A model generated the notes under the pieces. It had not been told where the DNA came from and searched no databases. It saw only the letters and a list, made by a program, of their open reading frames with translations. The position numbers and the translations under genes were made by a program. This document shows, one piece after another, positions 16,911-26,194 of a DNA stretch of 64,000 nucleotides (its first letter is position 1; each line of letters starts with the position of its first letter). Source of the stretch: Bacillota bacterium (GTDB lineage: Bacteria; Bacillota; Clostridia; Oscillospirales; Ruminococcaceae); NCBI GenBank assembly GCA_023457355.1, contig JAEWLW010000088.1, positions 19,924 to 83,923 on the forward strand, in the 5' to 3' direction.

Positions 16911-16939
16911 GGCCCTGCATAATCAATTATGCAGGGCCT
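16911..16939. terminator. Terminator between antiporter and binding protein
   Basis: GGCCCTGCATAAT and ATTATGCAGGGCC form a 13-bp stem with a three-base loop, with A-rich flank on the left and TTTT a few bases to the right. It can serve both converging genes. Confidence 0.8.
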
Positions 16940-17011
16940 GACGTTTTAATGGTAAAAAGGGCAGCCGCTTAAAGCAACTGCATGGCATTTGCCGAGGGGA
17001 ATAATGTGGCG

Positions 17012-17995
17012 CTATTTTGAGAACAGCTTTTGCCACCAGGTTTTTTCCGGCTCGGGTTCCGGTGTCGGCATCTCTATGACAAAGGACGGCTTTGATGTTT
17101 TAAACGCCTCCGGGAAGGCCCTTTTCATCATGTCTTCCAGTTCAAAAAACATCCCGGGTGATTGGCGCTCAAACATTCGGGCATCAAAGGTAAAAATCCG
17201 CTCATGGGTCACTGCGGAGGTTTTCTGGTAATACGGGCTGTTCTGCAGCGCATCAAGGCTGACCGAAGTATCGCAGAAAATATAATTGGGGTTAAGCGCC
17301 GGTTCGTCCTCCGGCGGATAATTCCAGCCGGTGTAAGGATCCCCCTGATTGTTAAAGCCCATATCGGTAAGCAGCCCGCCTTCAAGCGTATCGCCGGTGG
17401 CCATCACAAACGGCAGCTGAATCAGATAGACCGCCTTGTTCTCCTCAGAGGAAAGAGACGATGAAACCTCGGCACGGACATAGTCAAGCGTCGTGTGAAC
17501 AAAAAGCGAAAGCTGCTCTGCCTTAAAGTCGCCTGCCTTGCCGCCCTCAAATGCGGTGCACAGAAAACGGTAGTTTTCCAATATGCCGTCCAGCGTTTGC
17601 GCCCGCGCTACCACAATAATTTGAACACCCGCGTCTGTCAGTGCCTTTTTTGAGTTGGCGGGAAGTTCGGCGGAGCAAAACAGCATGTCCGGTTCCAGTT
17701 TTAAAATAGTGTCAACGTCCGGTATCAGCGCCGTGCCGCAAGACGCCGTCTTCTGTGCGGCTTGTGGCGGTTCGCAATAATCGCTCACGCCCACAATGCG
17801 GCCACCATATCCCAACGCAAAAAGCATATCGGTCACGGCGGGCGAGAGGGTTACAACGCGCTTTGGCACATGGGTAAAGGTAACATCGTCCACCGTAACG
17901 GGCCATCGGTCATCCTTCCCTTTGGCGGCGGGACCGCAGGCGCCAAGCATTATCAGCAGCAGACACGCCGTTAAGGCGCACAGCAATTTTTTCAT
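17012..17995 (-). CDS. Iron-siderophore/B12-type ABC substrate-binding lipoprotein
   Basis: A 327-residue periplasmic-binding protein of the BtuF/FepB (PBP2 helical backbone) family. It has lipobox MLGAC, then a two-lobe fold: KRVVTLSPAVTDMLFALGYG with IVGVSDYCEPP, and LEPDMLFCSAELP. The C-terminal tail ends in PTPEPEPEKTWWQKLFSK, a proline/glutamate linker and amphipathic end. No permease or ATPase gene is adjacent, so it is an orphan binding protein or pairs with a transporter elsewhere. AAGGAG precedes the ATG. Confidence 0.85.
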   Translation of the reverse strand: MKKLLCALTACLLLIMLGACGPAAKGKDDRWPVTVDDVTFTHVPKRVVTLSPAVTDMLFALGYGGRIVGVSDYCEPPQAAQKTASCGTALIPDVDTILKLEPDMLFCSAELPANSKKALTDAGVQIIVVARAQTLDGILENYRFLCTAFEGGKAGDFKAEQLSLFVHTTLDYVRAEVSSSLSSEENKAVYLIQLPFVMATGDTLEGGLLTDMGFNNQGDPYTGWNYPPEDEPALNPNYIFCDTSVSLDALQNSPYYQKTSAVTHERIFTFDARMFERQSPGMFFELEDMMKRAFPEAFKTSKPSFVIEMPTPEPEPEKTWWQKLFSK

Positions 17996-18180
17996 CGGGG
18001 CTCTCCTTGCATGTATAGATCAGACCATCTCATTTTAACGCAGTCAGCCAGAGCTTGTCAAATAAAAACACCTTATATTCTTAAAGTGTCATTTTGGGGG
18101 GGCTTTGATGCATTCGGTTGATAATCTATCTAAAAGGCGGTATACTTAAAGCATTTAAAAGCAAAACGAGGTGCCTTGTG

Positions 18181-18675
18181 ATGGAATATAGAATCAAATA
18201 TGTTGCGGGCGAGCCCTGCTTCGACACATTGGGTGTTATAAAGCTTGGCTGTATGCAGTCGGTGCCGATTAACGACCGTATCTACGCGCAGGCGCAGTTA
18301 GGGCGCAACGACGACAGTCTGTTTGTACGAATTCTCTCTTTTGAGCCAAAGCCTCTTGAAACCGCGCGCTTAACGGCTGAATTCCGTTATGCCGGAAAAG
18401 TACTGCGCCTATCGGTAACGGCCGCCGGGTTGGCCGAGGCCCGGTGCGGTGCGGTTGACCTGACGCCCCAAATGACAGCCTATCTTTCGCAGGGTGAGGA
18501 TTTGCAGGGGGAATATTGGGCCGGTGTGATGTTGCTTTCCCTCGATGCATTTTTCACCGCATTGGATGTGGATAAAACTGTTTTGCCGCTGACACTCACG
18601 GGGAATATTCTGCGTGAAAACCCGGCGCTTTCCGCCGCGGCCCCAGCTGGCGAAACCGTCACCTTCGCGCTGTAA
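18181..18675 (+). CDS. Hypothetical protein, 164 residues
   Basis: I do not recognise a family. The product begins MEYRIKYVAGEPCFDTLG, has no signal peptide or membrane segment, and is rich in beta-like alternation (SLFVRILSFEPKPLETARLT, AGVMLLSLDAFFTALD). The ATG at 18181 follows GAGGTG. The longer ORF from 18118 has no ribosome site. A clean terminator follows, so it is probably expressed alone. Confidence 0.6.
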   Translation: MEYRIKYVAGEPCFDTLGVIKLGCMQSVPINDRIYAQAQLGRNDDSLFVRILSFEPKPLETARLTAEFRYAGKVLRLSVTAAGLAEARCGAVDLTPQMTAYLSQGEDLQGEYWAGVMLLSLDAFFTALDVDKTVLPLTLTGNILRENPALSAAAPAGETVTFAL

Positions 18676-18703
18676 GAGCGCTGAAAAATTACCTATACGC
18701 CAG

Positions 18704-18730
18704 AAGCCCCGCCATAACCCGGCGGGGCTT
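18704..18730 (+). terminator. Terminator after the hypothetical gene
   Basis: AAGCCCCGCC, seven-base loop, GGCGGGGCTT, then TGCTGTTT. Confidence 0.85.
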
Positions 18731-18927
18731 TGCTGTTTATTTCGCCATAAAGACCTGAAGCTTTTTCAAGTCATATTAATATCCGTTAAAAGGTTGCGTA
18801 GACTGGCGCGTAAATTTTTGGCCCAGCAAGGACGAGGAGCACAGCGGGCTGCGCCCGCCGGCGACGAGAACGCCGCAGAGCGGAAAATATGCCGCCAGAG
18901 TATCAACTTTTCAGTGAAATATTCGTA
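18731..18927. other. Non-coding stretch with GC-rich imperfect repeat
   Basis: No gene is seen. From about 18805 to 18900 it has a GC-rich tract (GAGGAGCACAGCGGGCTGCG, CCGCCGGCGACGAGAACGCC) of the kind found as dispersed intergenic repeats in related genomes. No second copy was found in this window, so the repeat nature is a guess. Confidence 0.3.
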
Positions 18928-20955
18928 TTAAGTCGTTTGTGCAAACAATAATTCCTTCAGGCTGTCCAACGAATAAACCGGCGCTGCACAAGCGTGGTTG
19001 CGGCACAGGTAATAGGCGCAGCCCCGGTCAGGGATGGGGTATTCGGCCGTAAAGGGAGCAGCCTGTTCCAACTGCTGTTGATTGCGCCTTGTCTTGGCTA
19101 ATACAGTCAAATTCATAACGGGTGTTTCACGCAGAAAGTCTGCCAACGCTTGGACATCGTTATCATTCCCAGCCGCGCAGATCAGTTCCTGCCCCGGGTA
19201 AAGCGCTTTCGTCAGCGCCAGCAGCGAGACGCAATGCCCCGCCGGATAATCATTCAGCGCACCGCTGACAAATTCGAGCTGCCGGTTGGCTACCTGCCGC
19301 CACTTTTCTTCGCCGGTCAGCGCGGCCAAAAGGCAAAGAACCAGTGCGGCCACCGAATTGCCGGCGGGCAGCGCGCCGTCATAAACTTCCTTGGGTCGGG
19401 TGATCAGCTGCTCGCCGTCCACGGCGCCACGGTAAAACCCGCCGCCGGTTGCATCTTCAAAAAGCGCCGGTATCTGTTCGGCCGTTCTTATTGCTGTCAG
19501 CAAATAGTCTGCATCCAGCGTCGCCTGATACAGCGTCAACAGTGCAAAAGCATAAAAGGCGTAATCGTCCAGCTGTCCGTCGTGCGCCGCTTCCCCCTCC
19601 CGCCACCGCAGGCGGAGGCGGCCGTCTGCATCCGTCAGCTGTCTTGCGATAAACTGCTGTGCTTTTTTTGCGGCGTCAAGATATCGGGGCTCATTTAAAA
19701 GCCATCCGGCGCGGGCCAGCGCGGCAATCATCAGCCCGTTCCACGCAGTGAGCACCTTATCGTCCTTATGCAGCGGCACGCGGGATAACCGGTAATAATA
19801 CAGCTTTTGGCACCAATGCGCTATTCGGGCATCATTTTCTTCGAAATCAGGGTTGCCAATTAAATTTAAAATGTTTTTGCCCTCAAAATTGCCTTTTTCG
19901 GTCATACCGAACCATTCGCCAAAGCGCTTTGCATCCCCCTCCCCTAAAACGTCGGCAATCTCATCAGGCGAAAAAACATAGTATTTGCCCTCCACGCCTT
20001 CGCTGTCGGCGTCCTGCCCGCAGTAAAATCCGCCTTCTGCGTCGGCAAGCTCACGCAGCACATAGTCAAGCGTCCGCCTGACTACCGTTGTATACAGCGG
20101 CTTTTGGGTCATGCCGTATGCCTCAAGGTAGGCACAGGCCAAAAGCGCATTGTCGTAAAGCATCTTTTCAAAATGGGGCACCAGCCATTTCTCATCGGTG
20201 GAATAACGCGAGAATCCGCCGCCGATGTGGTCAAACAGCCCGCCTTTGTACATCTGCTCCAGTGTATGCAATGCCATGCTCTGTGCATCCGCCTGCTTTT
20301 CCAATACCGCATACCGCAGCAAAAACAGCAGGTTATGCGCTGTCGGAAACTTCGGCGCCGAACCAAACCCACCCCACCGGGCATCATAGCCGCGTTTAAA
20401 CTGTCCAAAGGCACGTTCAAGCAGCGCCTTATCGGGGGTGCCGGGCGGCGTCCCCTGCTCCTGTGATTGCAGCAGCGATACAATCTGTTCGCCGGAAGTC
20501 AGCAGTGCCTGCCGGTCCGTTTGCCACTGCCGTGTGACGGCGGCCAGCAAATCCAAAAGCCCCGGCATACCATATCGCCCTTTTTTGGGCAGATAAGTGC
20601 CCGCCCATAACGGCTTTTGGTCCGGCGTCAGGATGACGGTCAGCGGCCATCCGCCCGAGCCGGTCAGCGCCTGGCAAACCGACATATACACGGCGTCAAC
20701 ATCGGGGCGCTCCTCCCGGTCAACCTTCACACAGACAAAGCTGTGGTTTAAAACGGCCGCCACTTCATTATCCTCAAACGACTCGTGCGCCATAACATGG
20801 CACCAATGGCAGGTGGAATAGCCCACAGAGAGGAAGACCGGCTTATCCTCGGCTCTGGCTTTATCAAAGGCGGCTGTTCCCCAGGGGTACCAATTCACCG
20901 GATTTTCCGCATGCTGAAGCAGGTAAGGCGATTTTTCTGATTTTAAATAATTCAT
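18928..20955 (-). CDS. YyaL/SPATA20-type protein (thioredoxin fold + six-hairpin domain, DUF255)
   Basis: A 675-residue cytosolic protein. The N-terminus (about 1-165) is a thioredoxin-like DUF255 domain with YSTCHWCHVMAHESF, a CxxC motif, and VKVDREERPDVDAVYM. The rest is an alpha/alpha toroid resembling N-acylglucosamine 2-epimerase or cellulase-like folds (GGGFSRYSTDEKWLVPHFEKM, KVLTAWNGLMIAALA). The family is widespread but biochemically unclear. Start 20955 is preceded by GAGGGTGG and matches the usual NYLKSEKSPYLLQHAENPV start. Confidence 0.92.
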   Translation of the reverse strand: MNYLKSEKSPYLLQHAENPVNWYPWGTAAFDKARAEDKPVFLSVGYSTCHWCHVMAHESFEDNEVAAVLNHSFVCVKVDREERPDVDAVYMSVCQALTGSGGWPLTVILTPDQKPLWAGTYLPKKGRYGMPGLLDLLAAVTRQWQTDRQALLTSGEQIVSLLQSQEQGTPPGTPDKALLERAFGQFKRGYDARWGGFGSAPKFPTAHNLLFLLRYAVLEKQADAQSMALHTLEQMYKGGLFDHIGGGFSRYSTDEKWLVPHFEKMLYDNALLACAYLEAYGMTQKPLYTTVVRRTLDYVLRELADAEGGFYCGQDADSEGVEGKYYVFSPDEIADVLGEGDAKRFGEWFGMTEKGNFEGKNILNLIGNPDFEENDARIAHWCQKLYYYRLSRVPLHKDDKVLTAWNGLMIAALARAGWLLNEPRYLDAAKKAQQFIARQLTDADGRLRLRWREGEAAHDGQLDDYAFYAFALLTLYQATLDADYLLTAIRTAEQIPALFEDATGGGFYRGAVDGEQLITRPKEVYDGALPAGNSVAALVLCLLAALTGEEKWRQVANRQLEFVSGALNDYPAGHCVSLLALTKALYPGQELICAAGNDNDVQALADFLRETPVMNLTVLAKTRRNQQQLEQAAPFTAEYPIPDRGCAYYLCRNHACAAPVYSLDSLKELLFAQTT

Positions 20956-21208
20956 CTGTTCCACCCTCAAAGCTTTGCTGTAAAAGTTCTTATTAACCAT
21001 CATTCCCAAATCGGCAATCAATAAGCGCTTTATCACTGTTTTTCCAGACAGCTAAAGTTCTAAAAAAATGAACCGGCGCCTGTCATAGGCTGTTCATGTG
21101 TTCTTTATACGGTTTTTGCCTTCGACAAAATTTAAAACACCCATGGCAGCAGATGCTTTTTAATTTGAATCACAAATCCGTATTATGCGGCAAGAATGCG
21201 GGCTTGTA

Positions 21209-21250
21209 TGTGATTGAGTTACTGAAAAACACAGTTTGGCTTGATATAAT
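21209..21250 (+). promoter_or_regulatory. Ferredoxin operon promoter with Crp/Fnr-type operator (site 1)
   Basis: TGTGATTGAGTTACTGA at 21209-21225 (then AAAA) lies exactly 36 bases before TATAAT (21245-21250). The centre would be near -41, the class II activator position. The same motif at the same distance occurs before trxA (22237). Confidence 0.65.
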
Positions 21251-21291
21251 GCCCACATATAGTCGCTACATTATTGAAGGAGGTCATCCGA

Positions 21292-21492
21292 TTGAACAGA
21301 GCAAAAAAGAAGGCGGCGGTAGACAAAAACGCGTGTGTCGCCTGCGGCTGTTGCGCTGCGATATGTCCGCTGGATGCGGTACGGATTTTTAAAGGTAGCT
21401 TTGCCGTCATAGATGAAAACAAATGCGTGGGATGCGGCAAATGTGTTAAGGCCTGCCCGGCCTCCGTGATCAGGATCGAGGTGCGCGCATGA
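21292..21492 (+). CDS. 2[4Fe-4S] ferredoxin-like protein
   Basis: A 66-residue electron carrier with two clusters: CVACGCCAAICP and CVGCGKCVKACP. Translation is assigned to TTG 21292, eight bases after AAGGAGG; an in-frame TTG at 21274 would place the ribosome site inside the gene. The stop overlaps the next gene's ATG (ATGA), indicating coupling with the membrane Fe-S protein, probably its redox partner. Confidence 0.9.
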   Translation: MNRAKKKAAVDKNACVACGCCAAICPLDAVRIFKGSFAVIDENKCVGCGKCVKACPASVIRIEVRA

Positions 21493-22091
21493 GCACCAGA
21501 AAAAAGCACTGGTACCAGTACCTATGGGTGTTTTCCGCCGTGTACATTATAATGGGTTTTGTCAATATTCTGTTTGCCTGGGCGGGGCTGTTGTGTTTTT
21601 TTATGCCACTTATTATTTCGGCGGCGACAGGGCACAAAAGCTATTGCAGCAAATATTGCGGCCGAGGCCAGCTTTTTGACCTGTTGGGCAATCAGCTCGG
21701 CTTTTCACGCAAAAAAGATATCCCGGCCTGGATGAAAAGCAAGCTGTTCCGATACGGCTTTTTAGCGTTCTTCATGGCCATGTTTTTCAACATGCTCAAT
21801 GTCACCTGGTTAATCTTTTCGGGCGCGGGCAGCCTGCGCCAGGTGGTGACTCTTTTATGGGCCATCAAGCTTCCGTGGCACTGGGCCTATACCGCGCATG
21901 TGTCGCCGTGGGTGGCACAGTTTGCGTTTGGATTTTACAGCGTGATGCTCACCTCAACCGTTCTGGGGCTGGTCACAATGTTGCTTTATAAGCCGCGTTC
22001 CTGGTGCGTTTATTGCCCGATGGGCACCATGACACAAATGATCTGCAAAGCAAAATGCCGAAACGACATCACGCTTCAAGAGCTTAAATAA
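21489..22091 (+). CDS. Membrane 4Fe-4S protein (NapH/YccM/CcoG-like core)
   Basis: A 200-residue protein with about four membrane helices and two cytoplasmic Cys clusters, CSKYCGRGQLFDLLG (about residue 53) and WCVYCPMGTMTQMICKAKC (about residue 172). This pattern is the Fer4_5 family that relays electrons across or along the membrane (NosR/NapH/CcoG group). It is coupled to the ferredoxin gene by a four-base overlap. The electron acceptor is unknown. The nearby persulfide reductase and thioredoxin suggest a sulfur or thiol redox role (inference). Confidence 0.85.
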   Translation: MSTRKKHWYQYLWVFSAVYIIMGFVNILFAWAGLLCFFMPLIISAATGHKSYCSKYCGRGQLFDLLGNQLGFSRKKDIPAWMKSKLFRYGFLAFFMAMFFNMLNVTWLIFSGAGSLRQVVTLLWAIKLPWHWAYTAHVSPWVAQFAFGFYSVMLTSTVLGLVTMLLYKPRSWCVYCPMGTMTQMICKAKCRNDITLQELK

Positions 22092-22236
22092 GCGGAAAGA
22101 TTTCGTGCCAGACAAAGCATAAAGCCAGCCATAAGAATGGCGTATGAACGCTTTGCAACCCGATTGGGTGCAAAATCAGCCTCGAAAAATTGTGCACGGA
22201 TTAAATCTGCGCCCGCTTAGGGCCGTCATTTTGCTG

Positions 22237-22278
22237 TGTGATCAAGTTACAGAAAAATATATTTGCAATCGATATACT
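22237..22278 (+). promoter_or_regulatory. trxA promoter with Crp/Fnr-type operator (site 2)
   Basis: TGTGATCAAGTTACAGA at 22237-22253 (then AAAA) is followed after the same 36-base distance by TATACT (22273-22278). It differs from site 1 at three positions in 17. Confidence 0.65.
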
Positions 22279-22327
22279 ATAAATACAACATCAACCACAG
22301 ACACAACCGTTAGAAGGAGAGATAACC

Positions 22328-22639
22328 ATGGCAGTCTTAAAAGTAACAAAAGAAAATTTTAACGCCGAAGTGCTTCAGTCCGATAAGCCGGTACTTATCG
22401 ATTTTTGGGCAACATGGTGCGGCCCGTGCCGAATGCTTTCTCCGGTGGTGGATCAAATCGCCGAAGAGGCCGAATCGACCAAGGTCTGCAAAATCAATGT
22501 TGACGAACAGCCCGAGCTTGCACGGCAGTTCCAGGTTATGAGCATTCCGACGCTTATCCTTGTCAAGGAAGGCCGGGTGGTTCAGCAGTCGGTCGGCGTC
22601 AAGCCAAAGGCCTCAATTTTAAGCATGTTGAATGTTTAA
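22328..22639 (+). CDS. trxA: Thioredoxin
   Basis: A 103-residue cytosolic disulfide reductase with active site WATWCGPCRM and the cis-proline segment MSIPTLILVKEG. It follows the Crp/Fnr-like promoter and precedes the persulfide reductase fusion by about 70 bases with no obvious terminator, so the two are probably co-transcribed. AGAAGGAGAG precedes the ATG. Confidence 0.95.
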   Translation: MAVLKVTKENFNAEVLQSDKPVLIDFWATWCGPCRMLSPVVDQIAEEAESTKVCKINVDEQPELARQFQVMSIPTLILVKEGRVVQQSVGVKPKASILSMLNV

Positions 22640-22710
22640 TGAAAGATAAGCAGCGGGGGAAAACACTTTTCTCTCGCTGTTTGTATGGCTGAAAGGAGAT
22701 TGGTAACAAC

Positions 22711-25155
22711 ATGGAAAACGGGCAAAAGGTTTTAATTGTCGGCGGCGTCGCAGGCGGCGCTTCCACCGCACCCAGACTGCGCAGGCTCGATGAGCGGGCC
22801 CAGATTATCCTGTTTGAGCGCGGGGAATATGTCTCGTTCGCCAACTGCGGTCTTCCTTACTATATCGGCGGGGAGATCAGGGAAAAATCGGCGTTGACGG
22901 TTCAGACACCACAGGATTTTATCGACAAATTTAATATCGACGTGCGGGTGTTCAATGAGATAACGGCGATTGATACCGCTAAAAAGACTGTAACGGTGAA
23001 AAACCTCCGGACCGGCAGCAGCTATGAAGAAAGCTATGATAAGCTGGTGCTTTCCATGGGGGCCGAGCCGGTGCGGCCACCCATTCCCGGCAGTGATTCC
23101 GACAAGGTGTTTACACTGCGCAACATCCCCGATACTTACAGGATAAAGGACTATATCGAAAAGCACAAGCCCGGCAGTGCAGTTGTAATGGGCGGTGGCT
23201 TCATTGGCGTTGAGATGGCCGAAAACCTTAATGCCGCCGGGCTTTGTGTCACGTTGGTTGAAATGGCCGATCAGGTCATCGCACCGATAGACCCCGACAT
23301 GGCGGCCGACGTGCACCGGCATATTGAAAGCAAAGGCGTCCGGCTGGAGCTGGGCAACGGCGTCAAAGGCATGCATGACGACGGCTGCAAATTGCAGATT
23401 CAACTGGACAATGGCAACATGGAAGCCGATATGCTCATCATGGCCATCGGTGTTCGGCCTGAGACAAAGCTGGCCAAAGCGGCGGGCATCGCGTTAAATG
23501 AGCGTGGCGCAATAATTGTTGACGCGCACATGCGCACTTCGGTACCGGATATCTACGCCGTAGGCGATGCAATTCAGGTGACGGACAGCGTCACCGGACA
23601 GCCATGCTATGTGCCGCTGGCTGGCCCCGCCAACAAACAAGGGCGTATTGCGGCGGATAATATCTGCGGCATTCCAAGCGCCTACCCCGGCACGCAGGGC
23701 TCTTCCATCCTCAAGGTGTTTGATATGACGGTTGCTTCCACCGGCGTCAACGAAAAGACGGCAAAGCGTCTGGGGCTTTCCTACGACAAAGCATTTACTT
23801 ATTCGGGTAATCACGCAGGGTATTACCCCGGCGCGGTTAACATGGCGATTAAAACCATTTTTGACACGGAAACCGGGCGCATTCTCGGCGTACAGATCGT
23901 CGGCTACGACGGCGTTGACAAGCGCTGCGACGTTTTGGCGACAGCTATCCGCGCCGGGATGACGGCCGGGGATCTCTGTAAGCTGGAGCTTTGCTATGCG
24001 CCGCCTTATGGCTCGGCAAAGGATCCTGTCAATATGGTCGGCTTTGTTATCGAGAACATTATCACCGGCAAAATGAAGCAGGTTCACTGGCACGACATCA
24101 AAGACCTGCCGTGCGACGGCAGCGTGACACTGATCGATACCCGCACACCCCTTGAATTTGAAAACGGCCATATCGAAGGCTTTTTAAACATGCCGCTTTC
24201 CCAGCTCAGAAAGCGTATAGCCGAGCTGGATAAATCGAAGCCGGTTTATGTCAACTGCCAGATTGGACTGAAGGCCTATATCGCAGCCCGCGTCTTGATG
24301 CAAAACGGCTTTGATGCCTATGTGGTGGCAGGCGGCTTCCGCCTCTACAATTCCATCTTCGGCAAGCGTCCGCAGCCCTTGGCCGACGGGCAAAAATCCA
24401 ATTGCTGCGAGCCGCGCGCCGGCAAAAGTGATGTGGTCATTGTCGATGCCTGCGGTATGTCCTGCCCGGGCCCAATTGTCAAGCTCTCAGGTGCGCTGAA
24501 CACCGCCAAGGCCGGTGACGTTATCGAAATTTTCACCAGCGACCCGGCTTTTGCCAGCGATATTGAAGGCTTTTGCCGCCGAACCGGCAATATCTTTTTG
24601 GGGTTGGAAAGTCATAAGGGCATCAGCACCGCCAGAATCCAGAAAGGTGAAAAGCCACAGAGGGCAACCGTGGCCGGAGAAAATAAGGACAAGAAAAACA
24701 TCATCGTTTTTTCCGGCGACCTGGATAAGGCGATCGCATCCTTTATTATTGCCAATGCCGCGGCAGCCATGGGGCGCAAGGTGAGCATGTTCTTTACTTT
24801 CTGGGGGCTCAACGTGCTGCGCAAGCCCGAAAAAGTCCGTGTTAAAAAGGACTTTATGTCCAAAATGTTCGGTATGATGATGCCGCGCGGCAGCAAAAAG
24901 CTGGGTCTTTCCAAGATGAACATGGGCGGCATGGGCGCCAAGATGATACGCGGTGTCATGCAAAATAAAAATGTTGACAGCCTTGAGGACCTGATCAAAA
25001 TGGCTCAGGATAACGGCGTTGAACTGATTGCCTGCTCCATGAGCATGGACGTGATGGGCATCACCAGGGCTGAGCTGATCGACGGGGTGCAGCTGGCGGG
25101 TGCAGCCGCCATGCTGGCCAACGCCGAAGAATCTGATATGTCGCTTTTCATCTGA
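22711..25155 (+). CDS. CoA-disulfide/persulfide reductase fused to rhodanese, TusA and DsrE domains
   Basis: An 814-residue cytosolic flavoprotein. Domains in order: FAD/NAD(P) pyridine-nucleotide disulfide reductase (about 1-445) with VGGVAGGASTAPRLRRL and the single active cysteine in FANCGLPYYIGG, as in CoA-disulfide reductase/Npsr; rhodanese (about 455-550) with loop VNCQIGLKAYIA; TusA/SirA (about 570-640) with DACGMSCPGPIVKL; and DsrE/F-like (about 660-814) with IIVFSGDLDKAIASFI. The domains suit receiving, carrying and reducing persulfide sulfur with NAD(P)H. The adjacent thioredoxin and ferredoxin fit this. The regulator downstream probably controls it. Confidence 0.93.
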   Translation: MENGQKVLIVGGVAGGASTAPRLRRLDERAQIILFERGEYVSFANCGLPYYIGGEIREKSALTVQTPQDFIDKFNIDVRVFNEITAIDTAKKTVTVKNLRTGSSYEESYDKLVLSMGAEPVRPPIPGSDSDKVFTLRNIPDTYRIKDYIEKHKPGSAVVMGGGFIGVEMAENLNAAGLCVTLVEMADQVIAPIDPDMAADVHRHIESKGVRLELGNGVKGMHDDGCKLQIQLDNGNMEADMLIMAIGVRPETKLAKAAGIALNERGAIIVDAHMRTSVPDIYAVGDAIQVTDSVTGQPCYVPLAGPANKQGRIAADNICGIPSAYPGTQGSSILKVFDMTVASTGVNEKTAKRLGLSYDKAFTYSGNHAGYYPGAVNMAIKTIFDTETGRILGVQIVGYDGVDKRCDVLATAIRAGMTAGDLCKLELCYAPPYGSAKDPVNMVGFVIENIITGKMKQVHWHDIKDLPCDGSVTLIDTRTPLEFENGHIEGFLNMPLSQLRKRIAELDKSKPVYVNCQIGLKAYIAARVLMQNGFDAYVVAGGFRLYNSIFGKRPQPLADGQKSNCCEPRAGKSDVVIVDACGMSCPGPIVKLSGALNTAKAGDVIEIFTSDPAFASDIEGFCRRTGNIFLGLESHKGISTARIQKGEKPQRATVAGENKDKKNIIVFSGDLDKAIASFIIANAAAAMGRKVSMFFTFWGLNVLRKPEKVRVKKDFMSKMFGMMMPRGSKKLGLSKMNMGGMGAKMIRGVMQNKNVDSLEDLIKMAQDNGVELIACSMSMDVMGITRAELIDGVQLAGAAAMLANAEESDMSLFI

Positions 25156-25185
25156 TAAAATATGCTTCTTCAAACCTCCCATTCC

Positions 25186-25227
25186 AAAAGCCGGGGGCGG
25201 AAACCATCTGTTTCCGCCCCCGGCTTT
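25186..25227. terminator. Bidirectional terminator
   Basis: AAAAGCCGGGGGCGGAAA pairs with TTTCCGCCCCCGGCTTT, one of the strongest hairpins in the window, between the convergent reductase and Crp/Fnr genes. Confidence 0.92.
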
Positions 25228-25250
25228 GATAGCGGGCATTTCGGCAGCAT

Positions 25251-25928
25251 TCACTGTGCCAGCCGACGCAGCTTCGCTTTATCAATGACTTTAAGTCCGC
25301 CGCGGGAAAGGGTGACAACACCCTCCTGCGCAAAATATTTTAACATACGGCTGACAACCTCTCTGGCGCTGCCCATATACCGGGCAATCTGTTCATGGGT
25401 CAGCTTAATTTCATCACTGTTCCCTTTGGCCAGCTCGTCAATGAGGAAAATGGCCAGACGCTTATCGACGCTCATGAACAGCACCTGCTGCATGGCCCAC
25501 ATCACATCTGAGAAGCGGGTAGTTGCCAACTGATAACCAAAACATTTTACATAGATATTCCGGTCGGCCAGCTGATGGAATACGGCGGAGTTAATCAGTA
25601 AAACTTCGGTATCCTCTTCTGCGTCAATGAAGACGTCAAACGTGATGGCATCCAGCACACAGGAGGCCGACAGAATGCAAACGTCGCCCTTGAACAGGCG
25701 ATATAACGTAATATCGCGGCCGTCTTCCGACAGGATATACGTTCGCAGCTGGCCGCTCTTTATCAGCATAATGCCCACACAGTCGTCGCCGCCACCGTGA
25801 ACGCCTGTGCCCTTGGCGTATTTAACGGGCATGGTATTATCGCAAAGCAGATGTTTTTCATCATTTGAAAGCTGTTCCCAAAAGGAAAGATTTTTAATAA
25901 ACAGATCTGTACAGTCCTGTTGCAGCAT
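25251..25928 (-). CDS. Crp/Fnr-family transcriptional regulator
   Basis: A 225-residue DNA-binding regulator with an N-terminal cyclic-nucleotide-binding-like beta barrel (about 10-130, with GIMLIKSGQLRTYILSEDGRD) and a C-terminal winged helix (about 150-225, LTHEQIARYMGSAREVVSRM). It lacks an obvious Fnr-type N-terminal Cys cluster, though C8 (QQDCTDL), C29 and C50 are present. Its position next to the sulfur/redox module and the paired operators upstream of that module suggest it is the local activator. The sensed ligand (sulfide, persulfide, redox) is unknown. Confidence 0.9.
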   Translation of the reverse strand: MLQQDCTDLFIKNLSFWEQLSNDEKHLLCDNTMPVKYAKGTGVHGGGDDCVGIMLIKSGQLRTYILSEDGRDITLYRLFKGDVCILSASCVLDAITFDVFIDAEEDTEVLLINSAVFHQLADRNIYVKCFGYQLATTRFSDVMWAMQQVLFMSVDKRLAIFLIDELAKGNSDEIKLTHEQIARYMGSAREVVSRMLKYFAQEGVVTLSRGGLKVIDKAKLRRLAQ

Positions 25929-26194
25929 ACAATACGCCCCTTTCTGCGGTAATGGATCACCAGCTTAAAGAACTGACGTTATCATTTTAGCACAAAAAGG
26001 GCTGAAAAGTGCATCTGAAGGGAAAAATCATTCAAACTGCGCGCTCACAGCCACAATACCGGACGCGTCTGCACTGTGCCGATGCCCCAACAGCGCATAC
26101 TATTTTACAGTCGCTTCGGGGATTCAATCATATAAGCTGGCTTTTATGGCCAAGGCTTGGTATAATATTCTAAAATATTTAAGAGGATGAGACC

